Source: Terriglobia bacterium
GTDB taxonomy: Bacteria > Acidobacteriota > Terriglobia > Terriglobales > Acidobacteriaceae
Assembly: GCA_020073165.1 (NCBI GenBank)
Contig: JAIQFP010000002.1
Coordinates: 291,070-355,069, forward strand
Direction: 5' to 3'
Length of the DNA: 64,000 bases
The notes under the pieces are model-generated. The model saw only the letters and a list, made by a program, of their open reading frames with translations. It made no database searches and was not told where the DNA came from. Shown one piece after another: positions 45,707-54,232 of the stretch. The stretch's first letter is position 1, and each line of letters opens with the position of its first letter. The translations under genes and the position numbers were made by a program.

Positions 45707-46576
45707 ATGGCGGCAAAGCACGCGCCCCGCTGCACTCACATCAAGATCAACGGACGCCGCTGCGGCTCCCCCGCCCTCCGCGGCGAGTTCTTCTGCTACT
45801 TCCACGCCCAGCTCATCAAGGGCGTCCGCGCCCGCGTGGACTCCCGCCTCGATCTCGAAGCCATGTTCGAAAGTCCCGAACACATTCAGTACACCCTCAT
45901 GGAAATCTACGACCAGGTCCTCTCCGGCAAACTCGATCTTCGCCGCGCCAACGTTCTGCTCCGCGCCTTGCACATCGCCGTCATCAACTCCCGCCGCGTT
46001 CAGTTCAGCGTTCCCGCCTCCCAGATCGTCCGCGAACTCCCCGACTACAACCGCCAATACCTCGCCGAACATCCCGAACACTGTTCCCCCGAACAGCAAG
46101 CCGAACTGCAGCTCCTCCGCCAACAGTTCCACCTGAAAGTGAAAGTGGGCCCCACCCCCGCCCCCACCACCTCCGACCCGAAACCACAGCAACCGCCGAG
46201 TCCGCCCAGCCCCCAACCACCCGTCATATCCTCAATCAAACCCGTCATCCCTCCCTTGAACGGCAACTCTCCTAAACCACAAGTGAAATCCGAGCCTCCC
46301 CTTCCCCAGCCCAGCTCCCAACCAGCAATTCAAGCCTCCGCCTCACCCCAACCGCCTCCCCCAGGGAAACCCACCCCTGCATCCTCCGCTCCAACCCCCA
46401 CCCTCCCGGCGATGCCCGCTTTTCCCCTAACCGAGCGTCAAGCCACTCAATGGAAAAAGGTCAAACAACTTCACGCCTTAGCCGAGCGCGCCGACCACGG
46501 CGACATGGACCCCACCACGCTCGCATCCTCCCTCCATCGAATTCTGCTGGATCCTAAATCCAGGGAAATTCGGTGA
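45707..46576 (+). CDS. Protein with N-terminal Cys/His (zinc-like) motif and Pro-rich middle
   Basis: 289 residues from the ATG at 45707 with AAGGAGA upstream. The N-terminus has C-T-H-IKINGRRCGSPALRG and FFCYFH, a compact Cys/His set that could bind one zinc. A helical part (about 45-130) follows with ESPEHIQYTLMEIYDQVLSG, then some 130 residues of Pro/Ser/Gln, and a helical C-terminus (LTERQATQWKKVKQLHALAE). I do not know its function; proteins with this CTH...RCGSPAL...CYFH start are common in Acidobacteria. A terminator follows at 46616. Confidence 0.75.
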   Translation: MAAKHAPRCTHIKINGRRCGSPALRGEFFCYFHAQLIKGVRARVDSRLDLEAMFESPEHIQYTLMEIYDQVLSGKLDLRRANVLLRALHIAVINSRRVQFSVPASQIVRELPDYNRQYLAEHPEHCSPEQQAELQLLRQQFHLKVKVGPTPAPTTSDPKPQQPPSPPSPQPPVISSIKPVIPPLNGNSPKPQVKSEPPLPQPSSQPAIQASASPQPPPPGKPTPASSAPTPTLPAMPAFPLTERQATQWKKVKQLHALAERADHGDMDPTTLASSLHRILLDPKSREIR

Positions 46577-46615
46577 CAGACGGGATGTTCCCCAACACCC
46601 ATTCGACTTAGTTTT

Positions 46616-46644
46616 CCTGAGTTCGCTCGGGATTTTTTTTCTTT
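46616..46644 (+). terminator. Rho-independent terminator
   Basis: CCTGAG-TTCG-CTCGGG, a 6-bp stem (one T-G pair) with TTCG tetraloop, then A and eight T. Ends the plus-strand gene at 45707-46576. Confidence 0.75.
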
Positions 46645-46707
46645 TGATCTATGCCCCGCTGGGATGCGGGCGGAGATGAGGCGCTTGTCCATCGCGCTCC
46701 CCCGATT

Positions 46708-47529
46708 TCAGCAAATCACCTTGGGATACAGCTCGGTCGCCACCATCAGCAGCACCGCCAGCAGGACCGAAAGCACCAGCGCGTCAAACCCAACCCCGTA
46801 CAGGCTGTGGGCATCGCGCAGCATCACGGCCCGCAGTCCGTCCACCAGGTACGTGAGCGGATTCATGGTGCTGATGAGTTGCAGCCAGCGCGGCATCATT
46901 TGCAGCGGATAAATCGCGTTGCTGCCAAAGAACAGCGGCATCAGAAGGACCTGGTTGATGCCGATAAAGCGCTGCCGCGTCTTGGCCACGCAAGCAACAA
47001 TCAGCGATAGGGTGGAGAACAGCGCGCCCCCCACCCCGACGAAGCCCAGCGCCGCCAGCATCGCCCAGGGGTTGAACCAGAGGTGGACCCCCATCAGCAG
47101 CGCCAGCACATAAATCGCCGCCCCCTGCGGCACCGACCGCATCCCCGCCGAGACCGACTTCCCCAGCACCAGCGCCAGCCGGCTTGCCGGACTGACCAGG
47201 AACTTTTGCAGAATACCCAGGTCGCGTTCCCAGATCAGCGTCACCCCGAAAAACACCGCCACGAACAACACGCTTTGGGCCAGAATCCCCGGCGTGATGA
47301 AATCCAGGTAAGGCACGCCGCCAGTGGGCACCTCGCGCAACCGCGAGAACACGCGCCCGAACACCAGCAGCCACACCGCCGGCTGCACCATGCGCGACAG
47401 CACCTCGAGGTTGTCGTGGCGGAGCTTCCGCACTTCCGCTTCGGCGACGGCCAGCGTCTGCCGCGCGAAGTCGAAGAGCGGATGCTCCTCAACCCAGACG
47501 GCGTGCGGTACGGCGGGCCCGGATGACAT
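46708..47529 (-). CDS. ABC-2 type transporter permease
   Basis: 273 residues from the ATG at 47529. Six membrane helices with the ABC-2 pattern: LRHDNLEVLSRMVQPAVWLLVF at the N-terminus, TPGILAQSVLF, and FFGSNAIYPLQMMP followed by NPLTYLVDGLR near the C-terminus, as in the DrrB/NodJ group. It would form the channel for the ATPase encoded upstream, whose 3' end overlaps it by about 40 nt. Substrate unknown (drug or glycolipid). Confidence 0.92.
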   Translation of the reverse strand: MSSGPAVPHAVWVEEHPLFDFARQTLAVAEAEVRKLRHDNLEVLSRMVQPAVWLLVFGRVFSRLREVPTGGVPYLDFITPGILAQSVLFVAVFFGVTLIWERDLGILQKFLVSPASRLALVLGKSVSAGMRSVPQGAAIYVLALLMGVHLWFNPWAMLAALGFVGVGGALFSTLSLIVACVAKTRQRFIGINQVLLMPLFFGSNAIYPLQMMPRWLQLISTMNPLTYLVDGLRAVMLRDAHSLYGVGFDALVLSVLLAVLLMVATELYPKVIC

Positions 47530-48346
47530 CCGTGAAGCCTCCTCGCTGATCGGTCTGTTCCGCGGTATAAAAGGCAAACACATCGTCCAGCGTGGCCCCA
47601 TCGCCCACGCTGGATTTGAGCTCGGCCGGCGAGCCCACCGCGCGAATCTGCCCCTCGTGCATGATGGCCACCACGTCGCAGAGTGCGTCCGCCTCCCCCA
47701 TCTGGTGCGTGGTCATCAGAATGGTGGTGCCCACATCGCGGCGCAGCTGCTCGATGTGCTCCCAAACAAGCTGCCGCGCCGTAGGGTCCAACCCCACCGT
47801 GGGTTCGTCCAGAAACAGAATGGGCGGCTGATGCAACAGCGCCAGGGCAATCTCCAGCCGCCGAATCATCCCGCCGGAGTACTTCTGCACCAGCACGTTC
47901 TGCACCTCCGCCAGCCCCATGAACTCCAGGATCTGCTGGATGCGCTTCTTGCGCAGCGAGCGCCGGATGCCATACAGCTTGGCAAATACCAGCAGGTTCT
48001 CGTAGCCGGTCAGGCTGCCCTCAGCGGAGATGACCTGGGGAACATACCCGATGCTGCGCCGCACGCATCCCGGCTGCCGGGCAATGTCGAAACCCGCCAC
48101 CGTCGCGCTCCCCGAGGTGGGTGGCAGCAGCGTGGTAAGCATCTTGATGGTGGTGCTCTTGCCCGCCCCGTTCGGCCCCAGCAGTCCGAAGATCTGCCCC
48201 GCCGGCAGGTGGAGGCTCAGGTTGTCCACTGCTTTCCGGGACCCGAAGCTGCGGCTGAGTTGCCGGATCTCGACCGCCGCCTTGCCGTTCGGGGCGGACT
48301 CGGCGGGCTCACAAAGGGGTGGGCGTAGGCTCGAGGTGTCTGACAT
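47489..48346 (-). CDS. ABC transporter ATP-binding protein (DrrA-like)
   Basis: 285 residues from the ATG at 48346. Walker A GPNGAGKSTT, signature YSGGMIRRLEIA, Walker B ILFLDEPTVGLD, H-loop TTHQ. The C-terminal extension after the core (ATLDDVFAFYTAEQTD) is typical for DrrA/DauNOR-type exporters. Overlapping and co-translated with the permease gene. Confidence 0.94.
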   Translation of the reverse strand: MSDTSSLRPPLCEPAESAPNGKAAVEIRQLSRSFGSRKAVDNLSLHLPAGQIFGLLGPNGAGKSTTIKMLTTLLPPTSGSATVAGFDIARQPGCVRRSIGYVPQVISAEGSLTGYENLLVFAKLYGIRRSLRKKRIQQILEFMGLAEVQNVLVQKYSGGMIRRLEIALALLHQPPILFLDEPTVGLDPTARQLVWEHIEQLRRDVGTTILMTTHQMGEADALCDVVAIMHEGQIRAVGSPAELKSSVGDGATLDDVFAFYTAEQTDQRGGFTDVIRARRTARRLG

Positions 48347-48573
48347 GGGCGCGTTTGCGAATGGATCAGGAGGGAGGAACTCCAGAGGACCGCAAGGCCG
48401 CCATCCAAGCGCACTTGAGGTCCAACAGGGCGCGCTTATCATAGCACGATTCTCGCCGCCTCAACGGGTTACCACCGCCCCGGCACCTGGGTTCCGGCCA
48501 AAATCCATGCCCAGCAGCCGGACAAGGCGCTGGTTTCCCGGCCCAAACAGCCCGGGATGCGCGAAGGAGGGAG

Positions 48574-49002
48574 TCACCGCATGTCCCGCAGCTGTGGCAC
48601 GGCGCCAATCTGTGTCAGAAAGCCGAAGGTGTCCAGCACTTGCCACACTTCAATGCACTTGCCGGCATCAAACACCTGAATGTGGATGCCGCCCGCTGTC
48701 ACCAGTTTCCCCGTAGCCGCCTTTCCCAGAAACTCACCCTTGTGGGTGCCATAGAAGGTGAAGCGGTGTGCCAGCTTCTCCCCGTCGCCCAGGATGTCGT
48801 TGATCTCCACCCGCATGTCGGGAAAGCCTTTGAGCAGGCGCTCATAGTGGTCCTTCAGCCCCGGCACGCCCGGCCGGATGCGGCTGGAGAAGCCGTGGTG
48901 GATGACTGAACTGCTGTACATCTCGAGGTACCCGTCCAGGTCCCGCACCTTAAATCGCAGCCCGGCACGCTGCAGGATGTCAATGTTTTCCTGTCGAGGC
49001 AT
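48574..49002 (-). CDS. SnoaL-like / ester cyclase family protein
   Basis: 142 residues from the ATG at 49002. NTF2-like fold: LDGYLEMYSSSVIHHGF, GVPGLKDHYERLLKGFPDMRVEINDIL, GDGEKLAHRFTFYGTHKGEFLG, TAGGIHIQVFDAGKCIEVWQVLD. SnoaL relatives include polyketide cyclases and many proteins of unknown role; no polyketide genes are adjacent. The TTF-side C-terminus ends QLRDMR. Confidence 0.85.
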   Translation of the reverse strand: MPRQENIDILQRAGLRFKVRDLDGYLEMYSSSVIHHGFSSRIRPGVPGLKDHYERLLKGFPDMRVEINDILGDGEKLAHRFTFYGTHKGEFLGKAATGKLVTAGGIHIQVFDAGKCIEVWQVLDTFGFLTQIGAVPQLRDMR

Positions 49003-49262
49003 AACGCCAGAGTATGGCGGACCTGCGCCGGAACAAGTGCGAAGAAGGATGCGCCGTTCATCAATCAGGTACCTGCAGCCGCAGCACCAGCCCCCCGACA
49101 AAGCCCCGCGTGCCGGCGCAGCAGCGCTTGACACTTTGTTCCCTATTGACACCGGCCCTCATTTTTATATAGTTCCTCCCCGTCAGATTTCCTGGGCCCT
49201 CCGTCTTCCGCAGTCTGCCCGGTTTTATGGGCGCAGTCACGTCTTGTCTCGGGAGAATACCC

Positions 49263-50123
49263 ATGAAGAATTACTGGTCCGCGTTGTGCCTCTTGATGGC
49301 CGTTCTGGTACTGGTACTTTCCGCCAGTGCGGCGGAGCCACCGGTAACCTTTACCTTCAAGACCATTGCCATCGCCGGCGCCCAGAGTACGCAAGTATTC
49401 GGCATCAATAATTCCGGTGTGATGGTCGGCTCGTATGTCGACCGCCATGGGACGCGTCATGGTTTCATGCTCGCGGGCGGCAAGCTTACCGACATCGACG
49501 ATCCGAACGGCACCAACACCTACTGTTTCGCCATCAACCAGGCGGGAGTGATCGTGGGCAACTACACTACTTCCAGCTTTGCCGCCCAGGCATTCATGTA
49601 CCAGGGCGGAACCTTCACCGATATCGGCCCGGCCGGCTCGACGGGTTCGCAAGCCCTGGGAATCAATGACCAGGGAGAAATCAGCGGCAACTTCGCCGAC
49701 TCCGCCGGCGTGCATGGATTTCTCTGGGACGGTACCACCTACACCACCCAGGATGTACCGGGCGCCGCCTTCACCCTAGGGGGTGGTATCAACAAGGCTG
49801 GCCTCCAGACCGAGGTATGGATTGACTCCGCCAGCAGTTCTGAATCCTCGCTGCACAAAGGCTCCCAGTACAAGACGATCGATGTCCCCGGCGCGGAAGA
49901 CTCATCCGCCGGCGGCATTAACAGTGCGGGCGATGTGGTTTATTCCTGGGAGGACGACAGCGACAATTACCATGGCGCGCTGCGGCATGGCGGGCACTTT
50001 GTCAACTTCGACAATCCCAACGGCACCCGCACCTTTGGCTACGGGATCAACGACCATCGCACCATCGTGGGTGCCTACGTCGACACCAACGGAGTGACGC
50101 TGGGATACAAGGCGACCTACTGA
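49263..50123 (+). CDS. Secreted HAF-repeat protein
   Basis: 286 residues with signal peptide (MKNYWSALCLLMAVLVLVLS). The mature part is made of HAF-type blades: GINNSGVMVGSY, AINQAGVIVGNY, GINDQGEISGNF, GINKAGLQTEVW, GINSAGDVVYSW, GINDHRTIVGAY, each followed by a GFMLAGG- or GFLWDG-like strand. Probably an extracellular propeller; role unknown. It is followed by a strong bidirectional terminator. Confidence 0.85.
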   Translation: MKNYWSALCLLMAVLVLVLSASAAEPPVTFTFKTIAIAGAQSTQVFGINNSGVMVGSYVDRHGTRHGFMLAGGKLTDIDDPNGTNTYCFAINQAGVIVGNYTTSSFAAQAFMYQGGTFTDIGPAGSTGSQALGINDQGEISGNFADSAGVHGFLWDGTTYTTQDVPGAAFTLGGGINKAGLQTEVWIDSASSSESSLHKGSQYKTIDVPGAEDSSAGGINSAGDVVYSWEDDSDNYHGALRHGGHFVNFDNPNGTRTFGYGINDHRTIVGAYVDTNGVTLGYKATY

Positions 50124-50136
50124 CCAATTCGCGAGC

Positions 50137-50172
50137 AAAAAAAGGCCGCCGAACGCGGCGGCCTTTCTCTCT
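50137..50172. terminator. Bidirectional rho-independent terminator
   Basis: A-run, GGCCGCC, GAAC loop region, GGCGGCC, T-run: AAAGGCCGCCGAACGCGG and its complement. Serves both the HAF-repeat gene and the convergent radical SAM gene. Confidence 0.85.
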
Positions 50173-50185
50173 TGACACCTGAATC

Positions 50186-52312
50186 TTAATCTCCTAGCAC
50201 TGGCTCTCCCACTGGCTTCGCAGCATTGCCGTTGGCCGGCTTCAGCGCGCCCAGCGGGATGAAGCCGTTTTCCGACTGCACCGGCTTCTCTTGCAGCACA
50301 ACTTCACGGTAGAGCGCAGCCATGCGGGCGTTATACGCGGCGTCGTCCTTCTGGGCGCCGCGCTGCTTGGCGTCGCGGGCGCGGAGCTTTTCCTCGCGCG
50401 CGTTCTTGGCGATGCCCAGCTTGTCCAGATCGTGCTGCTCTTCCGTGGTGATGATTCCATCTTTCAGCACGAGCGAGTGCTCGCTGGATTCCATCTTCAC
50501 GTTCTTGCCACCGGCGAAGATCTCATGCCGCCCGTGTTCCTCGTACCACTTCGTCAGGGTGGCGGTCATGTGCATCTTCTCGATGATGTTGCGCCATCCC
50601 ACGCCGGTGTTGTAGGCACAGAAGGAGATTTCCCCTTCCTGCGTGGCATAGGGAATGATGCACTGCTCGGTGCGGCGGAAATCGTAATTGAACAGGTCCT
50701 GGAACCACATGCCGGCGATGAACAGGAAGTTCCAGCGGTCCTGGCGGCGCTTCATGACATCGTCGATCGTCCGGTCCGGACCGACCTTACCGTAGTTGCG
50801 CCCCGTAGCGTTGAAGTTCTTGTCGAACTTCTGCAGCAGGTCCATCAGCTTGAAATGCGTGGGCGACTGGAAAGGATCGTAGTTCTTCATCAGCGCCAGT
50901 GCCATGCCGAAGGCGGTAAGGAATTTGCCTCGGCCCGCGTCGGTAACCCGCGCGACATCCTTGGCGAACTGGTCTCCGTGCAGGAACGCGGTCACCGGGA
51001 CGGCTTCCTTGGTTTCCTTGTCAATCATCACCGCCATACCGGTGCCGCAATTGGGATGGCAGCCGCAGCTCAACTGTCCCCAGTTGTTGTCGGCGTCGTT
51101 GGCGTGCATGACGTCGGCCCAGTCGGAGAAAGTGCTCATAAACGAAATGGGGAACCAGTCGCGGGCAGGCTCGCCCATGCCGGTCTGGTTCTTGACGTCG
51201 TGCGCCAGATGCGACAGCGTGTAACGCTGCGCCTGGCGGCGATCGTCGGTGATGGCCTCATCGCGGCCGGTAAAAGACACCGGCTGGAACGACAGGAACC
51301 CGATCTTCTTGGGATTGTCGAGCGCGAACTTGATGATGCGCCCGACCTGCTCGTTGTTGATGCCGTTGACGATGGTGATGACGGGCACGATCTCGACACC
51401 CGCGTTGTGCAGGTTCTCGATGGCCTTCAGCTTCACGTCGAACAGGTTGCCCACCTTGCGGTGCGCGTTGGCAGCATTGCCGATGCCGTCAAACTGCAGA
51501 TACGCGTAACGCATGCCGGCTTCCGCCGCCTGCTGTGCGAACTCGAAGCTCTTGGCGAACTCGATGCCGTTGGTCGCGGCCTGCACGCTGTTGTAGCCGA
51601 CCTTGCGCGCGTAGCGCACCGCATCCAGGAAGTATGGCGAAAGCGTGGGCTCGCCGCCCGAGAACTGTACCGACATCTGCCGACGCGGCTTGATGGTGAT
51701 GGCATTGTCGAGCATGGTCTTGATGTCTTCCCAGCTCAACTCGTGCACGAAGCCTACCTGGTTGGCGTCCATGAAGCAGGGATCGCACATCATGTTGCAG
51801 CGGTTGGTCAGGTCCACGGTCAGCACCGCGCCCCGGCCGTATTTCACCGTGCTGGTGCCGTGGTTGTGCAGCTTCTCGTCGTTGTGCGCGCGAATGTCGC
51901 GGCCCGGGAACACGTCTTCCAGGTGGCGCGAGAACTCGGTGTCAATCGACATGAGGTCTTCAAAATGCCCGTGCTTGGGGCAGTCCTTGACCATGAGGAT
52001 CTTGCCGTCGCGCTCGATGATCTGCGCCTTGATCTCGCCGACTTTCTCGTTGAGCAGCACTTCGTAAGGCAGCTTGCCGTCGAGAATCTGCTGCCGGATT
52101 TCCGGCACACACTTGGGACAAAGCGAGTCCGTGGTACGCGGCCAGCCCAGCGGGGGCTTCGACTTCTCGTAGGACTTGAGCAACGGCTTGTCGGACCACT
52201 TGGGAGTAATCGCCTCCCTGGGGTGGATCCGGTTCAAACGGTCGAAGATTGCCCATGCGCCCGTGGCGGCCACGGTCACAGCTTTCTCCACGTACTTCAC
52301 TGGCTTGTGCAT
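50186..52312 (-). CDS. Radical SAM enzyme of the tetraether / membrane-spanning lipid synthase type (Tes/Mss-like)
   Basis: 708 residues from the ATG at 52312 (GAGAGGAC upstream). An N-terminal cysteine domain has SLCPKC (64-68) and KDCPKHGHF (109-117); the radical SAM cluster is CNMMCDPC (172-179), followed by FSGGEPTLS. Further cysteines in LSCGCHPNCGTGMAV and near the C-terminus suggest auxiliary iron-sulphur clusters. This layout is that of archaeal tetraether synthase (MJ0619-type) and its bacterial relatives. Acidobacteria are rich in the membrane-spanning iso-diabolic acid, so joining two fatty-acyl tails is the likely reaction; this is inference from family and taxon. Confidence 0.75.
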   Translation of the reverse strand: MHKPVKYVEKAVTVAATGAWAIFDRLNRIHPREAITPKWSDKPLLKSYEKSKPPLGWPRTTDSLCPKCVPEIRQQILDGKLPYEVLLNEKVGEIKAQIIERDGKILMVKDCPKHGHFEDLMSIDTEFSRHLEDVFPGRDIRAHNDEKLHNHGTSTVKYGRGAVLTVDLTNRCNMMCDPCFMDANQVGFVHELSWEDIKTMLDNAITIKPRRQMSVQFSGGEPTLSPYFLDAVRYARKVGYNSVQAATNGIEFAKSFEFAQQAAEAGMRYAYLQFDGIGNAANAHRKVGNLFDVKLKAIENLHNAGVEIVPVITIVNGINNEQVGRIIKFALDNPKKIGFLSFQPVSFTGRDEAITDDRRQAQRYTLSHLAHDVKNQTGMGEPARDWFPISFMSTFSDWADVMHANDADNNWGQLSCGCHPNCGTGMAVMIDKETKEAVPVTAFLHGDQFAKDVARVTDAGRGKFLTAFGMALALMKNYDPFQSPTHFKLMDLLQKFDKNFNATGRNYGKVGPDRTIDDVMKRRQDRWNFLFIAGMWFQDLFNYDFRRTEQCIIPYATQEGEISFCAYNTGVGWRNIIEKMHMTATLTKWYEEHGRHEIFAGGKNVKMESSEHSLVLKDGIITTEEQHDLDKLGIAKNAREEKLRARDAKQRGAQKDDAAYNARMAALYREVVLQEKPVQSENGFIPLGALKPANGNAAKPVGEPVLGD

Positions 52313-52732
52313 GTCCTCTCGCTTTCCATTGCTGGGAAATCGCGGCAACGCAGCGGCTTGCCACGCATCCCTGGGTAGAACCCGGAAAAACCTGCCCAGC
52401 CTCACCCGGAGCGGCCGAATAGACCTCTCCCTTGTGTGCGATGGAACTATCCTATTGAGGCCGTAAGCCGATGACACGCAGAAGGCAACGAAAGGGGCAA
52501 AATCGCAGTTTAGCGGTGGAATGCTGCATTGGACGGAGGTAAGTCGTTGAAAAGGAAAGAGCTCCCCAACCTGGGTTCGCGCCCTTGGTTCCGAGATCGG
52601 ATGGCTTCCGTGGCCATGTCCTTTCGTCTCTCATCTGGCCAAGCGCATCTGCCGATAACCCATATGTTCGGCACAGGACTGTCCAACTCTGGAGACTGGT
52701 GTGCTGTGTCGAGGACAGGAAAGGAGCGCATC
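52313..52732. other. Intergenic region, no gene seen
   Basis: It separates two divergent genes. In-frame extensions of both neighbours into this stretch have non-protein-like composition and no ribosome sites. A GGATAGT on the minus strand near 52452-52458 could be a -10 of the radical SAM gene, without a clear -35. Confidence 0.4.
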
Positions 52733-53113
52733 ATGTCAGTAAGTGCAATCACAGCAAACAGTAACCCTCCCATCTATCAGCACAGCATGCGGCAAGATAT
52801 GCAGGGTGTGCAGAGGGCCTTGAATTCCGGCGACATCGAGGGAGCGCAACAAGAGTTCGTGGCCTTCAAGGATGATTTCCACGCCACGCATCAGGGACGC
52901 GCGCTGTTTCAAACCCACGTGCCGGTTCAAATCCAGCAGGACTTGCGGGGACTGCAATCCGCCCTGCAGGCCGGCGACCTGGCGGGAGCGCAGCAAGCCT
53001 TCGCCACGTTCCATCAGGACATGATGCATCTCGGGCAAACCGAGCCGCCAAGTGTGGAGCCGCCCCAGAGCACGGACGTTGCCGCAGGCCCGGGCGTGAA
53101 TGTGATCGTATAA
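52733..53113 (+). CDS. Small protein with an internal duplication
   Basis: 126 residues from the ATG at 52733 with AAGGAG 7 nt upstream. Two repeats align: QDMQGVQRALNSGDIEGAQQ and QDLRGLQSALQAGDLAGAQQ, each followed by a F-x-x-F-x-x-D helix. The ends are low-complexity (NSNPPIYQ, and a Pro/Ser tail). No signal peptide or membrane helix. Family unknown to me; the repeat looks like a small helical hairpin. Confidence 0.75.
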   Translation: MSVSAITANSNPPIYQHSMRQDMQGVQRALNSGDIEGAQQEFVAFKDDFHATHQGRALFQTHVPVQIQQDLRGLQSALQAGDLAGAQQAFATFHQDMMHLGQTEPPSVEPPQSTDVAAGPGVNVIV

Positions 53114-53139
53114 GGCGACACGGGTTCTTTCGAGGGTGC

Positions 53140-53181
53140 CCTGCCCTTGTCTCTCCCGGTCTTGGAGAGACAGGGTGGGGA
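53140..53181. repeat. Long-stem hairpin, terminator-like, copy 2
   Basis: CCCTTGTCTCTCC and GGAGAGACAGGG around CGGTCTT, then TGGGGATTTT. Nearly the same stem as 39752-39796. Likely ends the small gene at 52733-53113. Confidence 0.65.
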
Positions 53182-53215
53182 TTTTACCCCGACCTTGTCT
53201 CACGACCTGCGCTAC

Positions 53216-54211
53216 TCAGATTCGCAGCACGCCCGCGCCTTTGATCTCGCTTCTCTTCAGTGCTTGCAGGGCTTGGTTGGCCTGCTCGAGAGGGAACACT
53301 TCAATTTCGGTTTGCAGTGGAACGTCGGCTGCTACTTGAAGGAGCTCCCGGCAGTCTTGCCGGGTGCTGTTGGCGACGCTGCGGAGAACGCGCTCCTGGT
53401 AAAGCAGCGAGTAATCCATCTGCGGAATTGCGCTCATGGTAATCCCGGCCAGGGCAAGCGTGCCGCCCTTGCGTAACGCGCGGAGCGCGTGCGGGACCAG
53501 TGCGCCCGCCGGCGCGAAGATGATCGCGGCATCGAGTTGCTGCGGCGCGATGTCCTCGGCAGCCCCCACCCAGGCGGCGCCGAGCTTCACCGCCAGATCA
53601 CGATGCGATTGGGCACGGGTAAAAACGTAGACCTCACAGCCCTGGTGACGTGCCAGTTGCAGCACCAAATGCGCCGAGGCTCCGAAGCCGTACAGGCCGA
53701 GCCGTTCCCCGGGGCGTATGCCGCTCAGCCGATAGGAGCGGTATCCAATGATGCCCGCGCACAGCAACGGTGCTGCATTCTCATCAGTAAAAATCCTGGG
53801 GATTGAGTAGCTGTAGTCTTCGTGGACAATGGTGTACTCGGCGTATCCACCGTCGACGTGGTAGCCAGTGAAGCGGGCTTGTTCGCACAGATTCTCGAGT
53901 TCCCGGCGGCAGTAGCCGCACGTCCGGTCAGTCGAGTACAGCCAGGGAATACCGACCCGGTCCCCTTCGCGCCGGCTGTGCACCCCCTCGCCGACTGCAT
54001 CCACAATTCCCACAATCTGGTGGCCAGGAACAACGGGAAGTCTGGGCAGCGGCAGGTCACCTTCCACCGTGTGCAGATCGGTATGGCAGAGCCCGCAGCA
54101 GCGTACCTGCACGCGGATCTCGCCCCGACCAGGAGTCGGGGTTGGCATCTCCCTTAGTTCCAGCGGAGATTCTTCCACCGTCCGCGGCGTCTGCAGCACC
54201 ATGGCATGCAT
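53216..54211 (-). CDS. Zinc-dependent alcohol dehydrogenase (MDR family)
   Basis: 331 residues. Catalytic zinc ligands are C42 in CGLCHTD, H64 in PGHQIVG and a later cysteine; the nucleotide fold has LYGFGASAHLVLQLARHQG. The structural-zinc loop normally has four cysteines; aligning LYSTDRTCGYCRRELENLC with relatives puts Asp (D95) in the first place, with C98, C101 and C109 kept. The wording ARFTGYHVDGGYAEY is that of the AdhA/propanol-preferring group. Stands alone. Confidence 0.9.
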   Translation of the reverse strand: MHAMVLQTPRTVEESPLELREMPTPTPGRGEIRVQVRCCGLCHTDLHTVEGDLPLPRLPVVPGHQIVGIVDAVGEGVHSRREGDRVGIPWLYSTDRTCGYCRRELENLCEQARFTGYHVDGGYAEYTIVHEDYSYSIPRIFTDENAAPLLCAGIIGYRSYRLSGIRPGERLGLYGFGASAHLVLQLARHQGCEVYVFTRAQSHRDLAVKLGAAWVGAAEDIAPQQLDAAIIFAPAGALVPHALRALRKGGTLALAGITMSAIPQMDYSLLYQERVLRSVANSTRQDCRELLQVAADVPLQTEIEVFPLEQANQALQALKRSEIKGAGVLRI

Positions 54212-54232
54212 GAGCCAATTCTAATGGGAAAT

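Noticed and set aside
50291..52378. A 695-codon open frame on the plus strand
   Set aside because: Antisense to the radical SAM gene; no domain, Val/Leu/Arg/His-rich shadow composition.
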